Notes under the pieces: generated by a model
What the model was told of the DNA's origin: nothing
Seen by the model: the letters and a program-made list of their open reading frames with translations, nothing else
The model's database searches: none
NCBI GenBank assembly: GCA_002238605.1
Contig: MPMR01000007.1
Location: 30,001-94,000 of the forward strand
DNA: 64,000 nt
Direction: 5' to 3'
DNA from: BD2-11 clade cluster bacterium bin43
GTDB taxonomy: Bacteria; Gemmatimonadota; Gemmatimonadetes; Longimicrobiales; Gaopeijiaceae
Part shown: in pieces, positions 56,070-64,000 of the stretch
Numbering within the stretch: the stretch's first letter is position 1
Layout: every line of letters starts with the position of its first letter
Translations under genes and position numbers: made by a program

Positions 56070-57232
56070 TGCGCTTGCGGAAGCCAGTCACGAGTCCGGC
56101 GCGGGACTCCGGCAAGCCGGTGAACCACGATGTCGGCGATCCGCGCTGCCGCGTTGCCATCCCCGTATGGGTTGGTGAAGCGTCCTTCGCGGTCCCCTTC
56201 CCCGTTCACATCCGCAAGGGCGGCCAGCGCTTCGCCGACGATCAGATCCCGATCGGTTCCCACAAGCCTGGCAACCCCCGCCGCGACGCCTTCCGGGCGT
56301 TCGGTCACCTCTCGCAGCACGAGGACCGGCGTGCCGAAGGTGGGAGCCTCCTCCTGGATTCCCCCGGAGTCGGTCAACACGAGGCTCGCCCTGGCGAGCG
56401 CCCGAAGGAGATCCGGGTAGGTCAGCGGGTCCGTCAGGTGAACGCGAGGATGGTCGGCGAGATGCTCGCGCGCCGGGAGGACGACCTGCGGATTGGGGTG
56501 AACGGGATAGATGATCCGGACATGCGGACACCGGTCCGCGATGTCGCGGACTGCGCGAAAGACTCGACGCAGAGGCTTCCCGAACGACTCGCGCCGGTGT
56601 GCCGTGAGCAGCACCAGGGAGGCATCTCCCGCCAGAAGTTCGGCCAGCACGCCGTCCTCGATGTCGGCTTCACCGCGGGCCAGCCGCATGAGAGCGTCGA
56701 CCACGGTGTTGCCCGTGATGTGAATGGAGTGGTCGGAGACCCCCTCGGCAAGAAGGTGTTGCCGCGCCAGCGCAGTAGGCGCGAAGTGAAGCTCGGCAAG
56801 CGTGTCCGTCATCTGCCGGAAGAGCTCCTCCGGGTATGGTGCCCACCGGTTGCGGCTGCGCAGTCCGGCTTCGACATGCCCCACCGGGACACGCTCGAAG
56901 AAGCCCACCAGTGAACCGAAGAAGACGCTGGCCGTGTCGCCCTGAACCAGCATCATGGCCGGCGCAAACTCGCGGATCATGTCCCTGAGTCCTTCCATGC
57001 AGCCCTGGCCGACGTCGTAGAGCGTCTGCCCGGATTTCATGATGCCCAGGTCGAAATCGGGGGCGATGGAGAAAGCTTCCAGCGCCTGGTCGACCATGTC
57101 GGTGTGCTGCCCGGTGAGGGCGACCGCGCTCTCCACAAGGTCATCGCGTTCGCGCAGGGCGTCCGCGACCGGGGCCATCTTGATCGCCTCGGGCCGGGTG
57201 CCGATCACCACCAGGACGCGCGGACGCGTCAT
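56066..57232 (-). CDS. wecB: WecB, UDP-GlcNAc 2-epimerase (non-hydrolysing)
   Basis: WecB interconverts UDP-GlcNAc and UDP-ManNAc for envelope polysaccharide. The 388-residue product has the N-terminal VVIGTRPEAIKMAPV at residues 8-22, GHVEAGLRSRNRW near 117, LLTAHRRESFG near 210, and LTDSGGIQEEAPTFG near 290. These are the family active-site motifs. It is followed by two glycosyltransferases, so the three probably build an N-acetylmannosamine-containing glycan. The gap to rpoN is 61 bases. Confidence 0.94.
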   Translation of the reverse strand: MTRPRVLVVIGTRPEAIKMAPVADALRERDDLVESAVALTGQHTDMVDQALEAFSIAPDFDLGIMKSGQTLYDVGQGCMEGLRDMIREFAPAMMLVQGDTASVFFGSLVGFFERVPVGHVEAGLRSRNRWAPYPEELFRQMTDTLAELHFAPTALARQHLLAEGVSDHSIHITGNTVVDALMRLARGEADIEDGVLAELLAGDASLVLLTAHRRESFGKPLRRVFRAVRDIADRCPHVRIIYPVHPNPQVVLPAREHLADHPRVHLTDPLTYPDLLRALARASLVLTDSGGIQEEAPTFGTPVLVLREVTERPEGVAAGVARLVGTDRDLIVGEALAALADVNGEGDREGRFTNPYGDGNAAARIADIVVHRLAGVPRRTRDWLPQAQ

Positions 57233-57293
57233 CCCCGGCGCCGGCTGCGGTGGTGCAGGGTTGCACCGGAGTGGTCGATGCGGGGCGGGCGGC

Positions 57294-58772
57294 TCACAGA
57301 CGCTTGCGCATGCGCGCCGGGAGGATGCCGAGCTGGTCGCGATACTTGGCCACCGTTCTGCGGGCGATCCTCACGCCGTCGGCGCGCAGAAGCTTGACCA
57401 GGGCCATGTCGGTGAGGGGCTTGTGCGTGTCCTCCCCGGAGATCAGCGCCTCCATCTTCGCCTTGACCCCGCGCGCGGAAATGTCGGTGCCGCTGGTGGT
57501 TGAGAGCCCGCTCGAGAAGAAGTACTTGAGGCTGAAGACACCCCGCGGCGTCTCGACGTACTTTTCGTTGGTCACGCGCGAGACGGTCGATTCGTGCATC
57601 TCGATATGGTCGCCCACTTCCCGCAGGGTGAGCGGACGCAGGTGCTGAACTCCGTTTTCGAAGAAATCGTGCTGACGTTCCACGATGTAGTGCATCACCT
57701 TGAGCATCGTCTGGCGTCGCTGTTCGATGGCCTGGATCATCCAGGTGGCGGCATTCAGCTTGTTCTTGATGAATTTCCTGTTGTCGCCCTGGAACAGACG
57801 CTTGTCCCGGGCGACCTCCTGGTACGACCGCGCCAGCCTGAGCTGAGGCATGCTGGTGTCGTTGGCGAACACCATGTACTCACCGGATATCTTCTCTACG
57901 ATCAGGTCGGGGACGATGTAATGGTCCGGCTCGGGCGAGTACCTGAGTCCCGGCTTCGGGTCCAGCCTGGCAAGCCGGTCGGCGGTGTCCTGGACCACTC
58001 GGGGCGCCACCCCGACGGCGCGGGCGATGTTGGCCCACCGGTGACTCAGGAGGTCGTCGAAGTGCTCGTCGACCAGGATCCAGATGAGCTCATCCTCCTC
58101 TCCCGATTCGCGCAACTGGATGAGGAGACACTCGCGCAGATCGCGCGCGCCCACGCCCGGAGGATCCATGTCCTGGACGATCTCGAGCACCGCCTCCACG
58201 TCCCGCACGCCGAAGGGAGCGAGCATCGTGGCCACCTCTTCCGGAGCCTCGTCCCCGGCGGCATCGAGGGCGATGTCCCGAACGTCGTCAAGCCAGCCGT
58301 TGAGGTCCTCGACGATGGTTTCCAGCGGACAGCGCAGAAGGCCGTCGTCGTCGATGTTGCCGATGATCTCCTGCGCGACCCTCTGCTCGCGGTCGGAGAG
58401 CGTCAGCAGCTGGGTCTGGTTCTCGAGATGATCGCGGAGGTCGGGAGCCCTGGCCGGCGTGGGAAGATCGAAGTCCCGGTGTTCGTGCTGGGCGCGGTGT
58501 CCGCCCGCGTCGAATCCGTCGAGCAGGATGGATTCCCAGTCGACCTCCTCCCCGTCCTCGTCCGCGGCGTCCTGGTCCAGTTCCACTTCCTGCTCGGTGT
58601 CGCCTTCCACCACCTCCAGGAACGGGTTTTCCGTCATCTCCTGCTTGAGACGCTGCTGAAGGTCGAGCAGCGGAAGATGAAGCAGCTCCATCGCCTGGTA
58701 CAGACGCGGGTTGAGCCTGATCTCCTGCCTGAGTTGCGGGCTCTGGATGAGCCGCGTGCCGAGACCGCTCAT
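57294..58772 (-). CDS. rpoN: RpoN, sigma-54 factor
   Basis: Sigma-54 directs RNA polymerase to -24/-12 promoters and needs an enhancer-binding ATPase. The 492-residue product has the glutamine/leucine-rich region I (QSPQLRQEIRLNPRLYQAME, about 10-29), an acidic stretch near residues 55-80, the core-binding region, the helix-turn-helix, and the C-terminal RpoN box ARRTVAKYRDQL. Start ATG 58772 overlaps the lptB stop (ATGA). The lptB-rpoN order is shared with many diderm bacteria. No enhancer-binding protein gene is in the window. Confidence 0.95.
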   Translation of the reverse strand: MSGLGTRLIQSPQLRQEIRLNPRLYQAMELLHLPLLDLQQRLKQEMTENPFLEVVEGDTEQEVELDQDAADEDGEEVDWESILLDGFDAGGHRAQHEHRDFDLPTPARAPDLRDHLENQTQLLTLSDREQRVAQEIIGNIDDDGLLRCPLETIVEDLNGWLDDVRDIALDAAGDEAPEEVATMLAPFGVRDVEAVLEIVQDMDPPGVGARDLRECLLIQLRESGEEDELIWILVDEHFDDLLSHRWANIARAVGVAPRVVQDTADRLARLDPKPGLRYSPEPDHYIVPDLIVEKISGEYMVFANDTSMPQLRLARSYQEVARDKRLFQGDNRKFIKNKLNAATWMIQAIEQRRQTMLKVMHYIVERQHDFFENGVQHLRPLTLREVGDHIEMHESTVSRVTNEKYVETPRGVFSLKYFFSSGLSTTSGTDISARGVKAKMEALISGEDTHKPLTDMALVKLLRADGVRIARRTVAKYRDQLGILPARMRKRL

Positions 58773-59962
58773 GCCACCACGGGAGGATTGAAGCGCTTGC
58801 GCATGCGATCGGTCAGGACGGGACCGAGATAGATCTCGGCCACTTCGTCGTTCCAGACCAGTTCGGAGACCGTGCCGACGACCCGGATGCGACCCTCGTG
58901 CATGATGTAGGCGCGGTCGACGATCTCCAGCGTCTGTTCCACGCTGTGGTCCGAAATGATCACCCCGATGCCGCGGTGCCGCAGCCCGGCCACGATCTGC
59001 TGGATGTCGTTGACGGCGATGGGATCGATTCCGGCGAAGGGCTCGTCGAGAAGCATGAACTTGGGGCGCTGGACGAGCGCGCGGGTAATCTCCAGACGGC
59101 GCCGTTCCCCACCGGAGAGCGAAAAGGCCTTCGAGTGGCGGAGGTGGCCGATGGAGAGTTCCGACAGCAGTTCGTCGAGGCGCTGCCTGCGCTCGGCGCG
59201 CGGAAGCGGAAGCGTCTCCAGGATCGCCATTACGTTCTGTTCGACGGTCAGGCGCCGGAAGATGGATGGCTCCTGGGCGAGATAACCGACCCCCAGCCGC
59301 GATCTCCTGTACATGGGAACGCCGGTGAGCGCCCGGTCGTCCAGCCGCACCTCTCCCGCCTGGGGCGAGATCAGCCCGACCATCATGTAGAAGGTCGTGG
59401 TCTTGCCGGCGCCGTTCGGTCCGAGCAGCCCGACGATCTCCCCCTGCTCCACGGCGATGTCGACGTCGTTCACCACCTTGCGTCCGCCGTAGCTCTTGGT
59501 CAGCCCCGTCGCGACCAGCCGGCTGGCCGGCGGCGAGGCGCCGTTGTCCTCCGGTTCGCTGGCCAGAACGCCGAACTTGTGCTGCAGCACGACGGCCATC
59601 GCTTCGATGTTCTCCACCAGCTGGTCGCGTTCGCCGGCCAGCTCCCCCCACAGCTCGCCATCGATGGTCAGGCGCTCCCAGCCGTCTTCGCCGGGATCGC
59701 GGCGGGCCATGCCGACGGCCTCCATCCGCCCGATCACCTGTTCCTCCAGGTAGCCCCCGAGTTCGCCGCCGCGCTCGCGCCAGGACGCCTTCAGGTGGAG
59801 TTCGAGCTCCTCGTACTGGCGGCGCACCGACGACACCCAGTCGTCCCGGTTCACGGATCCCGAATCGTCCGCGCCCCGGATCAACTCCAGGACCGCGACC
59901 GACACCGAGACATCGTGCGGCTCGAGTTCCCGCATCAGTTCCAGAAAGCGTTCCAGCGTCAT
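58769..59962 (-). CDS. lptB: LptB, LPS-export ATPase with N-terminal extension
   Basis: LptB is the ATPase that drives LPS from the inner membrane into the Lpt bridge. The C-terminal 250 residues (about 148-397) are a complete LptB, with Walker A GPNGAGKTTT near 181, signature LSGGERRRLEITRAL, and Walker B FMLLDEPFAGIDP. The first 147 residues are extra; they are charged, probably helical, and not recognised. ATG 59962 has a well-placed ggagatgaa ribosome binding site one base after the LptA-like stop, which supports the long form. An internal ATG at codon 122 would also leave an odd N-terminus. Confidence 0.9.
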   Translation of the reverse strand: MTLERFLELMRELEPHDVSVSVAVLELIRGADDSGSVNRDDWVSSVRRQYEELELHLKASWRERGGELGGYLEEQVIGRMEAVGMARRDPGEDGWERLTIDGELWGELAGERDQLVENIEAMAVVLQHKFGVLASEPEDNGASPPASRLVATGLTKSYGGRKVVNDVDIAVEQGEIVGLLGPNGAGKTTTFYMMVGLISPQAGEVRLDDRALTGVPMYRRSRLGVGYLAQEPSIFRRLTVEQNVMAILETLPLPRAERRQRLDELLSELSIGHLRHSKAFSLSGGERRRLEITRALVQRPKFMLLDEPFAGIDPIAVNDIQQIVAGLRHRGIGVIISDHSVEQTLEIVDRAYIMHEGRIRVVGTVSELVWNDEVAEIYLGPVLTDRMRKRFNPPVVA

Positions 59963-59963
59963 T

Positions 59964-60491
59964 TCATCTCCGAGTGGCGGGGGATGCCGCGGTCGTGTCG
60001 GGGGGTGGGGCAGCGAGAGGCTCGAGCTGCACGCCGCGGGCGTTGCCTTCCACGATGACCGAGGTCACTTCGCCGTCCTGCATGAAGATAGTGATCAGGT
60101 CTCCCCGCACGTAGTGAAGGGCGAGGCGGTTGTCCGGCTCCGGCTCTGCGGCCGCTTCTTCTCCCCCGGCCTCTCCCGCGGGTTCCTGCGCGTCCGGATC
60201 TTCCTCCGTTGCGGTCTCCTGCGGGGGCTCCCCGGAGATCTCCTCTTCGGCGGCTTCCTCCGCGGCTTCCTGTCGCGAGGCCTCGTCGCCGACGTTCTCC
60301 GCGAGGATTTCCTCTCCGGGGTTCTGCTGCGCCGGATCCGCGGCGTCTTCCGGCGCGACTTCCTCCCCTTCGCCTTCCCCTGCATCCTCTTCGTCCTCGC
60401 CTGCCGTTCCTTCTTCCCCTTCCGCGCCGTCGCCGCCCGAGGGAGTCATGCGGTAGAGGCTCCCCCCCCCCCCCCCCGCCCCCCCCCCCAC
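59964..60491 (-). CDS. LptA/OstA-like protein, C-terminal part (frameshifted)
   Basis: This frame continues the gene begun at 62284 after the poly-G tract. It has 175 codons from a GTG inside the tract and no ribosome binding site or signal peptide of its own. The first residues after the tract are SLYRMTPSGGDG; an acidic Glu/Ala-rich linker follows, then a beta-rich end with NRLALHYVRGDLITIFMQDG and VIVEGNARGVQLEPL, as at the end of OstA-like proteins. It is read as the second half of one protein that is out of frame with the first half in this sequence. Confidence 0.7.
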   Translation of the reverse strand: MGGGAGGGGGSLYRMTPSGGDGAEGEEGTAGEDEEDAGEGEGEEVAPEDAADPAQQNPGEEILAENVGDEASRQEAAEEAAEEEISGEPPQETATEEDPDAQEPAGEAGGEEAAAEPEPDNRLALHYVRGDLITIFMQDGEVTSVIVEGNARGVQLEPLAAPPPDTTAASPATRR

Positions 60492-62284
60492 GCGGTCACA
60501 ACCGCGCCGCCGCCCGGCTGGCCCCCCGCCGTTCCGGTGGCGGCTTCCGCGGTCGTGTCGGCGGCCACGGGCCGGAAGGTGGCGATGATGGTGTCGCCGG
60601 AGACCCAGTCCGAGCGCGCGATCTCCGGCGTGTCTTCGGTGTTGAGCGAATCGCGAGCGAGCGACTCGCCGCGCGCATTGCCCACGGCGACCACGCGCTC
60701 AAGCAGCTCGTTGGGGGCCAGGACGTCGATGGAATCCCCTTCCAGTTCGAACGTCTCGGCCACCGCGCGGGGCCGGGCGGGAGGAAGCGCGGCGGCGGAA
60801 TCACCGGTCTCCCCCGAGGTTGTGGGCGGCGCACCCGCTGCTCCTGGCGCCGGTTCCTCGCCGAGCGGGATCGCTTCCCCGAGCACCAGGTCGGCGGGCT
60901 CGGTCCGGGCGTCGCCGCCGGCCTGCTCCGACGGCCCGGTTGCGGCGTCTGCCGCAGCTTCGTCCGCGGGCGCTGCCCCCGCGGCTTCGGCGGTCGTGTC
61001 CGCCGGCGTCTCCCCGGCGGCGGCCACGATGGCTGCCGAGTCCCCGCCGAGGATGTCGACGTCGCCGGCAGGCGCGGGCTCGGGCGGCCGCTCGTTCATG
61101 GCCACGATGCGATCCAGCACGCCGTCCCGCATCAATACCCGGATTTCGGGCGCGGTCAGGTCGATCTCGCTCCCGGAGAGTGCGGCGTCACCGCGCGCTG
61201 CGACCTGGCTGCCGTCCATGTCCAGATCCACCGCGTCACCGCTCAGCACGTATTCGGCACCGTATCCGAAAACGCGCGGCGCCGTACCCCGCAGAAAGAG
61301 CTTGCCGGCGGCTTCCCGGTACTCGATGGAATCCGCGAGCGCGCGAAACTCATCGTTGTAGAGCTCCGCGTTGCCGGTGGCCAGCATGTAGTCGGCGCCG
61401 CTCAGATAGATGCGCTCGGCATCGATATCATAGGGGACGGGCGTTGTGTCGGGGGGTGATGGGTCGGGGCGTGCGACCTCTACTTCGTCGGTCTCGACGG
61501 CCGTCGAGTCGACCGGGGCGGCGAGGGAGTCCACGGCGACCTGGGTGGAGTCGGTCGGGGTGGTGGACTCCTCCCGGGCTTGCACGGCGGCACCGGGGGC
61601 AGCAACCGTGGAATCTCCGGCGAGCGCCGGGTCGCCCACGGCGGTCGTGTCGGATGGCGTTTCGGTCGAGTCGGGGGCTTCTGCCGAATCGCTCTCCATC
61701 GCAGCGGAATCCCCCGGGGCTTCGGTCGAGTCCGCAGCCTCCGTCGAATCGCTCTCCACCCCGAGGGAGTCCGACGGGACCCGGGCCGAATCCGGCGCGG
61801 CCGCCGGTGGCGACACCAGAATGACCGCGTGCGCCCGCCGCCCGTCCCGGCCCATGATGGTTATTTCTCCATCCTCGCGGCGGGAGCTGGAGCCGACCAG
61901 AACGGTGCTGTCGCCCTCGAAGGTGGCGCCCGAGACCTCATCGATGATGTGGACGTTGCCGACTCCGATCAGCCGGCCCTCGGAGGCGAAATGGTCGGCG
62001 CGGTCCGCGGTCATCAACGCCGTCGAGTCGCGGTACTCGAAGTTGCCGACGAAGCGGGTGTAGCCCGAGACGTCATCGAGCACGGCGCTGTCCGCGCGGA
62101 TGATGACGCCCTCTCCGCAACCGAACACCGGGTCGGAGATGAAGTTGAAGAAACCGTCCCGCGTCAGCTGGACGGTCGAGGAACGCGACTGGAGCAGGTC
62201 GCAGGTGTCCTGCGCCGCGACGCCCGTCGTCAGGCACAGGGCCGAGCCCGCCATCAGGGCCGCCAGAACCGGGAAGCGGCGCAA
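60446..62284 (-). CDS. LptA/OstA-like LPS-transport protein, N-terminal part (frameshifted)
   Basis: LptA-like proteins form the periplasmic bridge that carries LPS. From TTG 62284, behind ggagg, the product has a signal peptide (VLAALMAGSALCLTTGVAAQ). OstA-like beta-jellyroll repeats follow, for example around GVIIRADSAVLDDVSGYTRF and DIDAERIYLSGADYMLATGN. They are separated by Ser/Thr/Asp/Glu-rich low-complexity linkers (about 155-280 and 430-510). The frame stops 15 bases past the poly-G tract at 60462-60489; the OstA-like end lies in the other frame (59964-60491). GTG 62302 is an alternative start. The protein is far longer than E. coli LptA. Confidence 0.75.
   Translation of the reverse strand: MRRFPVLAALMAGSALCLTTGVAAQDTCDLLQSRSSTVQLTRDGFFNFISDPVFGCGEGVIIRADSAVLDDVSGYTRFVGNFEYRDSTALMTADRADHFASEGRLIGVGNVHIIDEVSGATFEGDSTVLVGSSSRREDGEITIMGRDGRRAHAVILVSPPAAAPDSARVPSDSLGVESDSTEAADSTEAPGDSAAMESDSAEAPDSTETPSDTTAVGDPALAGDSTVAAPGAAVQAREESTTPTDSTQVAVDSLAAPVDSTAVETDEVEVARPDPSPPDTTPVPYDIDAERIYLSGADYMLATGNAELYNDEFRALADSIEYREAAGKLFLRGTAPRVFGYGAEYVLSGDAVDLDMDGSQVAARGDAALSGSEIDLTAPEIRVLMRDGVLDRIVAMNERPPEPAPAGDVDILGGDSAAIVAAAGETPADTTAEAAGAAPADEAAADAATGPSEQAGGDARTEPADLVLGEAIPLGEEPAPGAAGAPPTTSGETGDSAAALPPARPRAVAETFELEGDSIDVLAPNELLERVVAVGNARGESLARDSLNTEDTPEIARSDWVSGDTIIATFRPVAADTTAEAATGTAGGQPGGGAVVTAWGGGRGGGGGASTA
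60462..60489. repeat. Poly-G/poly-C tract (C16-G-C11 on the plus strand)
   Basis: On the coding (minus) strand the tract reads G11-C-G16. Its present length puts the two halves of the LptA-like gene out of frame. With 17 or 14 bases in the long run the frame would be restored. Such runs are known contingency sites for slipped-strand phase variation, and they are also a common source of sequencing or assembly error. Confidence 0.95.
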
Positions 62285-62285
62285 T

Positions 62286-62834
62286 TCAGGGCCCTCCGCC
62301 ACTCCGCGTTCGCTGATTCTGAATGAAGATGTTCTCGAAGTTGGCGTCGGACAGGAACGCTGATCCCTCGACCACCCGGCCCCCTTCCGTCATCGTCATG
62401 ATCGTGGTCGAGTCGCTCCAGATGCGGTCCCTCTGGGGCTCGTAGTGGATCTCCGCGCTCTCGATGCGCCGGTCCGCCATTACGAGAACGGCGTCGCCGC
62501 GCGCGACCATGAGCTGGGTGTCCTCGTTCATCAACCCGGTCCGGGAGGTTACGCGCGCCCGCTCCTCCCCGGCTTCGTCGTACATGATCAGGTTCACCGT
62601 GCGCATCGCCACGGACGTCGAGTCCTGCCAGATATAGGCGGTGTCGGCCTGGATGCGGGCCTCGCGGATTCCGTCCACCGTGACATGGGTCACGATGTCG
62701 AAGAGCACCTGGTCGGCCTGGAGGGCGCGCAACTCCTCGGGGAGCGGCGTCGTCGCCACCTGCTCCTCGCACCCCGCGGTCGCCATCACCGCGAAAGTCA
62801 CCAGTACCGCCATCTTCCTGTTTTTCAACATCAT
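62286..62834 (-). CDS. lptC: LptC, LPS-transport bridge protein (lipoprotein-like)
   Basis: LptC receives LPS from the inner-membrane transporter and passes it to the LptA bridge. The 182-residue product has a short hydrophobic N-terminus ending in the lipobox ATAGC, so it is probably a lipoprotein rather than the single-pass form of E. coli. A beta-rich LptC fold follows, with HVTVDGIREARIQADTAYIW and LMVARGDAVLVMADRRI. Tandem ATGs at 62834 and 62831 follow gggag, and the first overlaps the kdsD stop. It lies between kdsD and the LptA-like gene, the usual order. Confidence 0.87.
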   Translation of the reverse strand: MMLKNRKMAVLVTFAVMATAGCEEQVATTPLPEELRALQADQVLFDIVTHVTVDGIREARIQADTAYIWQDSTSVAMRTVNLIMYDEAGEERARVTSRTGLMNEDTQLMVARGDAVLVMADRRIESAEIHYEPQRDRIWSDSTTIMTMTEGGRVVEGSAFLSDANFENIFIQNQRTRSGGGP

Positions 62835-63886
62835 AGAACTCCCGATCTCATCAAGTCATGGAGGTGCACGACGCCGCGCAGCCGGTCCCTCGCGTCCACC
62901 ACGGGCAATGCCATGACCCCGTGCTCCTCCATCTCCCGGGCGGACGCCGAGGCCAGGGTGCCCAGCCGGGCCAGCCTGGGCTCGGGGCTCATGATGGCGC
63001 GGATCGGAATATGAAGGAAATCCGGTTCGCGCTCCATAAGGCGCGTGAGATCCCCGGCGGTGACGACGCCCACGACCCTGTCCCGTTCGTCCACGATGGG
63101 CACGGTGCCGCGCATGTGCGCGAGCGGCACGATGCAGTCGCGCACGAGCGCGTCCTCGAGAAGGGACGGATACCCTTCCCCGACCATCACTTCTTCGACC
63201 CGAAGCGTGAGCCTGCGGCCGAGAGCGCCGCCCGGATGCAGGCGGGCGAAATCCGCGGGTTCGAAGCCCCGGCGCCGCAGCAGGACGATCGCCAGCGCGT
63301 CGCCCATCGCCATGGCGGCGGTGGTGGAGGTGGTGGGCGCCAGATCCAGCGGGCAGGCTTCCTCGGCCACCGAGCAGTCGAGGACCGCGGTAGCGTGCCG
63401 GGCCAGCGGCGCGCGCGGATTTCCGGTTATCAGGACGATGGGCACGCCGTAGCGCAGCAGGTACCCGGCGAGCCGGGCGAGTTCCTCGGTGTCGCCGCTC
63501 TTGGAGACCAGGACGGCGACGTCCTGGCGGGAGACGACGCCCAGGTCCCCGTGAAGCCCCTCCACCGGGTGCAGGAAGGAGGCGGACGTGCCGGTGGAGG
63601 TCAGCGTAGCCGCGATCTTGCGCCCGACGATGCCGCTCTTGCCGACGCCCGAGACGATGACCCGGCCGGACGCGGCCAGCACGGTCTCGACCGCGTCGAC
63701 GAAGGTCCGGTCGATGCGTTCCGCCAGGTGGAGGAGCGCGCCGCCTTCCGCGCGCAGCACCCGGGCTGCTTCGGCGATGGCGGAGGCGGCCGTGCCGGCG
63801 TCTTCCCCCGGCAAGGACGGCGAGCGCGTACGGGTCCCGCCCGCGTCAGCCTTTCCGGCCGCGCGCGTCTTCGGCGGGGACGTCAT
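62831..63886 (-). CDS. kdsD: KdsD, arabinose-5-phosphate isomerase
   Basis: KdsD converts ribulose-5-phosphate to arabinose-5-phosphate, the first step to Kdo. From ATG 63886 it has 351 residues: a SIS domain with VGKSGIVGRKIAATLTSTGT near residue 80 and LVSKSGDTEELARLAGY near 125, followed by a CBS pair (about 225-350) with VEEVMVGEGYPSLL and the GVVTAGDLTRLME segment. About 30 low-complexity residues precede the SIS fold. It overlaps kdsC by 41 bases; upstream aaggag sits rather close to the ATG, so the exact start is uncertain. Confidence 0.9.
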   Translation of the reverse strand: MTSPPKTRAAGKADAGGTRTRSPSLPGEDAGTAASAIAEAARVLRAEGGALLHLAERIDRTFVDAVETVLAASGRVIVSGVGKSGIVGRKIAATLTSTGTSASFLHPVEGLHGDLGVVSRQDVAVLVSKSGDTEELARLAGYLLRYGVPIVLITGNPRAPLARHATAVLDCSVAEEACPLDLAPTTSTTAAMAMGDALAIVLLRRRGFEPADFARLHPGGALGRRLTLRVEEVMVGEGYPSLLEDALVRDCIVPLAHMRGTVPIVDERDRVVGVVTAGDLTRLMEREPDFLHIPIRAIMSPEPRLARLGTLASASAREMEEHGVMALPVVDARDRLRGVVHLHDLMRSGVL

Positions 63887-64000
63887 CGCTCCTTGCATCG
63901 CAATAACCCTGGACCACGTTTTCCCATTCATCTCGCGCAATCAGCAGGGCGCGCACGAATTCCCGAACGGCTCCCCTGCCCCCCTGCGCCCGCGTCTGCC
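63846..64000 (-). CDS. kdsC: KdsC, Kdo-8-phosphate phosphatase, C-terminal part (cut by window)
   Basis: Only the last 50 or so codons are in the window. The translation QTRAQGGRGAVREFVRALL matches the conserved C-terminal end of KdsC, a HAD-family phosphatase that makes free Kdo from Kdo-8-phosphate. About 30 further residues continue to a TGA at 63846-63848, a basic tail not usual for the family. The catalytic aspartates lie outside the window. It is the first gene of the kdsC-kdsD-lptC-lptA-lptB-rpoN set on this strand. Confidence 0.8.
   Translation of the reverse strand, partial: QTRAQGGRGAVREFVRALLIARDEWENVVQGYCDARSDDVPAEDARGRKG

Noticed and set aside
60114-61361. Plus-strand frame across the LptA-like gene
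   Set aside because: Its translation is Ser/Ala/Pro low complexity produced by the complement of the acidic linkers and poly-G tract, with no homology or start signals.

Overview
This is a GC-rich bacterial chromosome window, densely packed with housekeeping genes. No plasmid, phage or insertion-sequence gene is recognisable. It carries a full lipid A pathway (lpxA, lpxB, lpxC/fabZ, lpxD, lpxK), Kdo precursor and LPS-transport genes, and BamA, so the organism is a diderm LPS producer. It also carries mcsA-mcsB-clpC and a bacillithiol gene (bshC), which are better known from Firmicutes. The LpxC-FabZ fusion, a PorV-like outer-membrane protein and a DUF5683-like protein point to the FCB group, most likely Gemmatimonadota. 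That placement is an inference from gene content; the 23S fragment at the left end could settle it.

Layout. 1-971: 3' part of 23S rRNA, 5S rRNA and a rho-independent terminator. 991-16126, plus strand: era, porV-like, DUF5683-like, a zinc-ribbon gene, prfB (with the programmed +1 frameshift), lysS, lolC/E-like, lolD, mcsA, mcsB, clpC and bamA, mostly touching or overlapping. 16256-30132: ompH/skp, lpxD, lpxC-fabZ, lpxA, a Gfo/Idh oxidoreductase, a 44-residue membrane protein, lpxB, lpxK, bshC, a small coiled-coil membrane protein, murJ, uvrC and gltX. 30187-40656: a promoter and TPR lipoprotein, tRNA-Gly(CCC), a cupin lipoprotein, a PDZ/radical-SAM DUF512 protein with der, plsY, gpsA, a MerR regulator, surE, a YqaA-type membrane protein, tRNA-Arg(CCT) and a secreted Ig-like/LVIVD protein.

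40659-54229 is a mixed-strand, more accessory stretch: DUF423, gamma-glutamyltransferase lipoprotein, a 48-bp tandem repeat, an amino-acid antiporter paired with a DDAH-like hydrolase, PPK2, a TPR protein, a GNAT acetyltransferase, an Fsr-like MFS exporter, a creatininase-family hydrolase, a TPR membrane protein and an M23 peptidase lipoprotein. 54230-64000, all minus strand, is an envelope cluster read from right to left: kdsC (cut by the window), kdsD, lptC, an OstA/LptA-like gene split by a long poly-G tract, lptB with an unusual N-terminal domain, rpoN, wecB and two glycosyltransferases.

The genes cover one envelope programme: lipid A synthesis, Kdo precursor supply, LPS extraction and bridging (LptB, LptA-like, LptC), lipoprotein release (LolC/E, LolD), outer-membrane protein insertion (Skp, BamA), the peptidoglycan lipid II flippase (MurJ) and phospholipid synthesis (PlsY, GpsA). 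Translation, repair and proteostasis genes are interspersed. The features most worth checking are the poly-G tract that splits the LptA-like gene, the extra domain on LptB, the tandem repeat at 42999-43191, and the duplicated stop/start junction ahead of lpxA.
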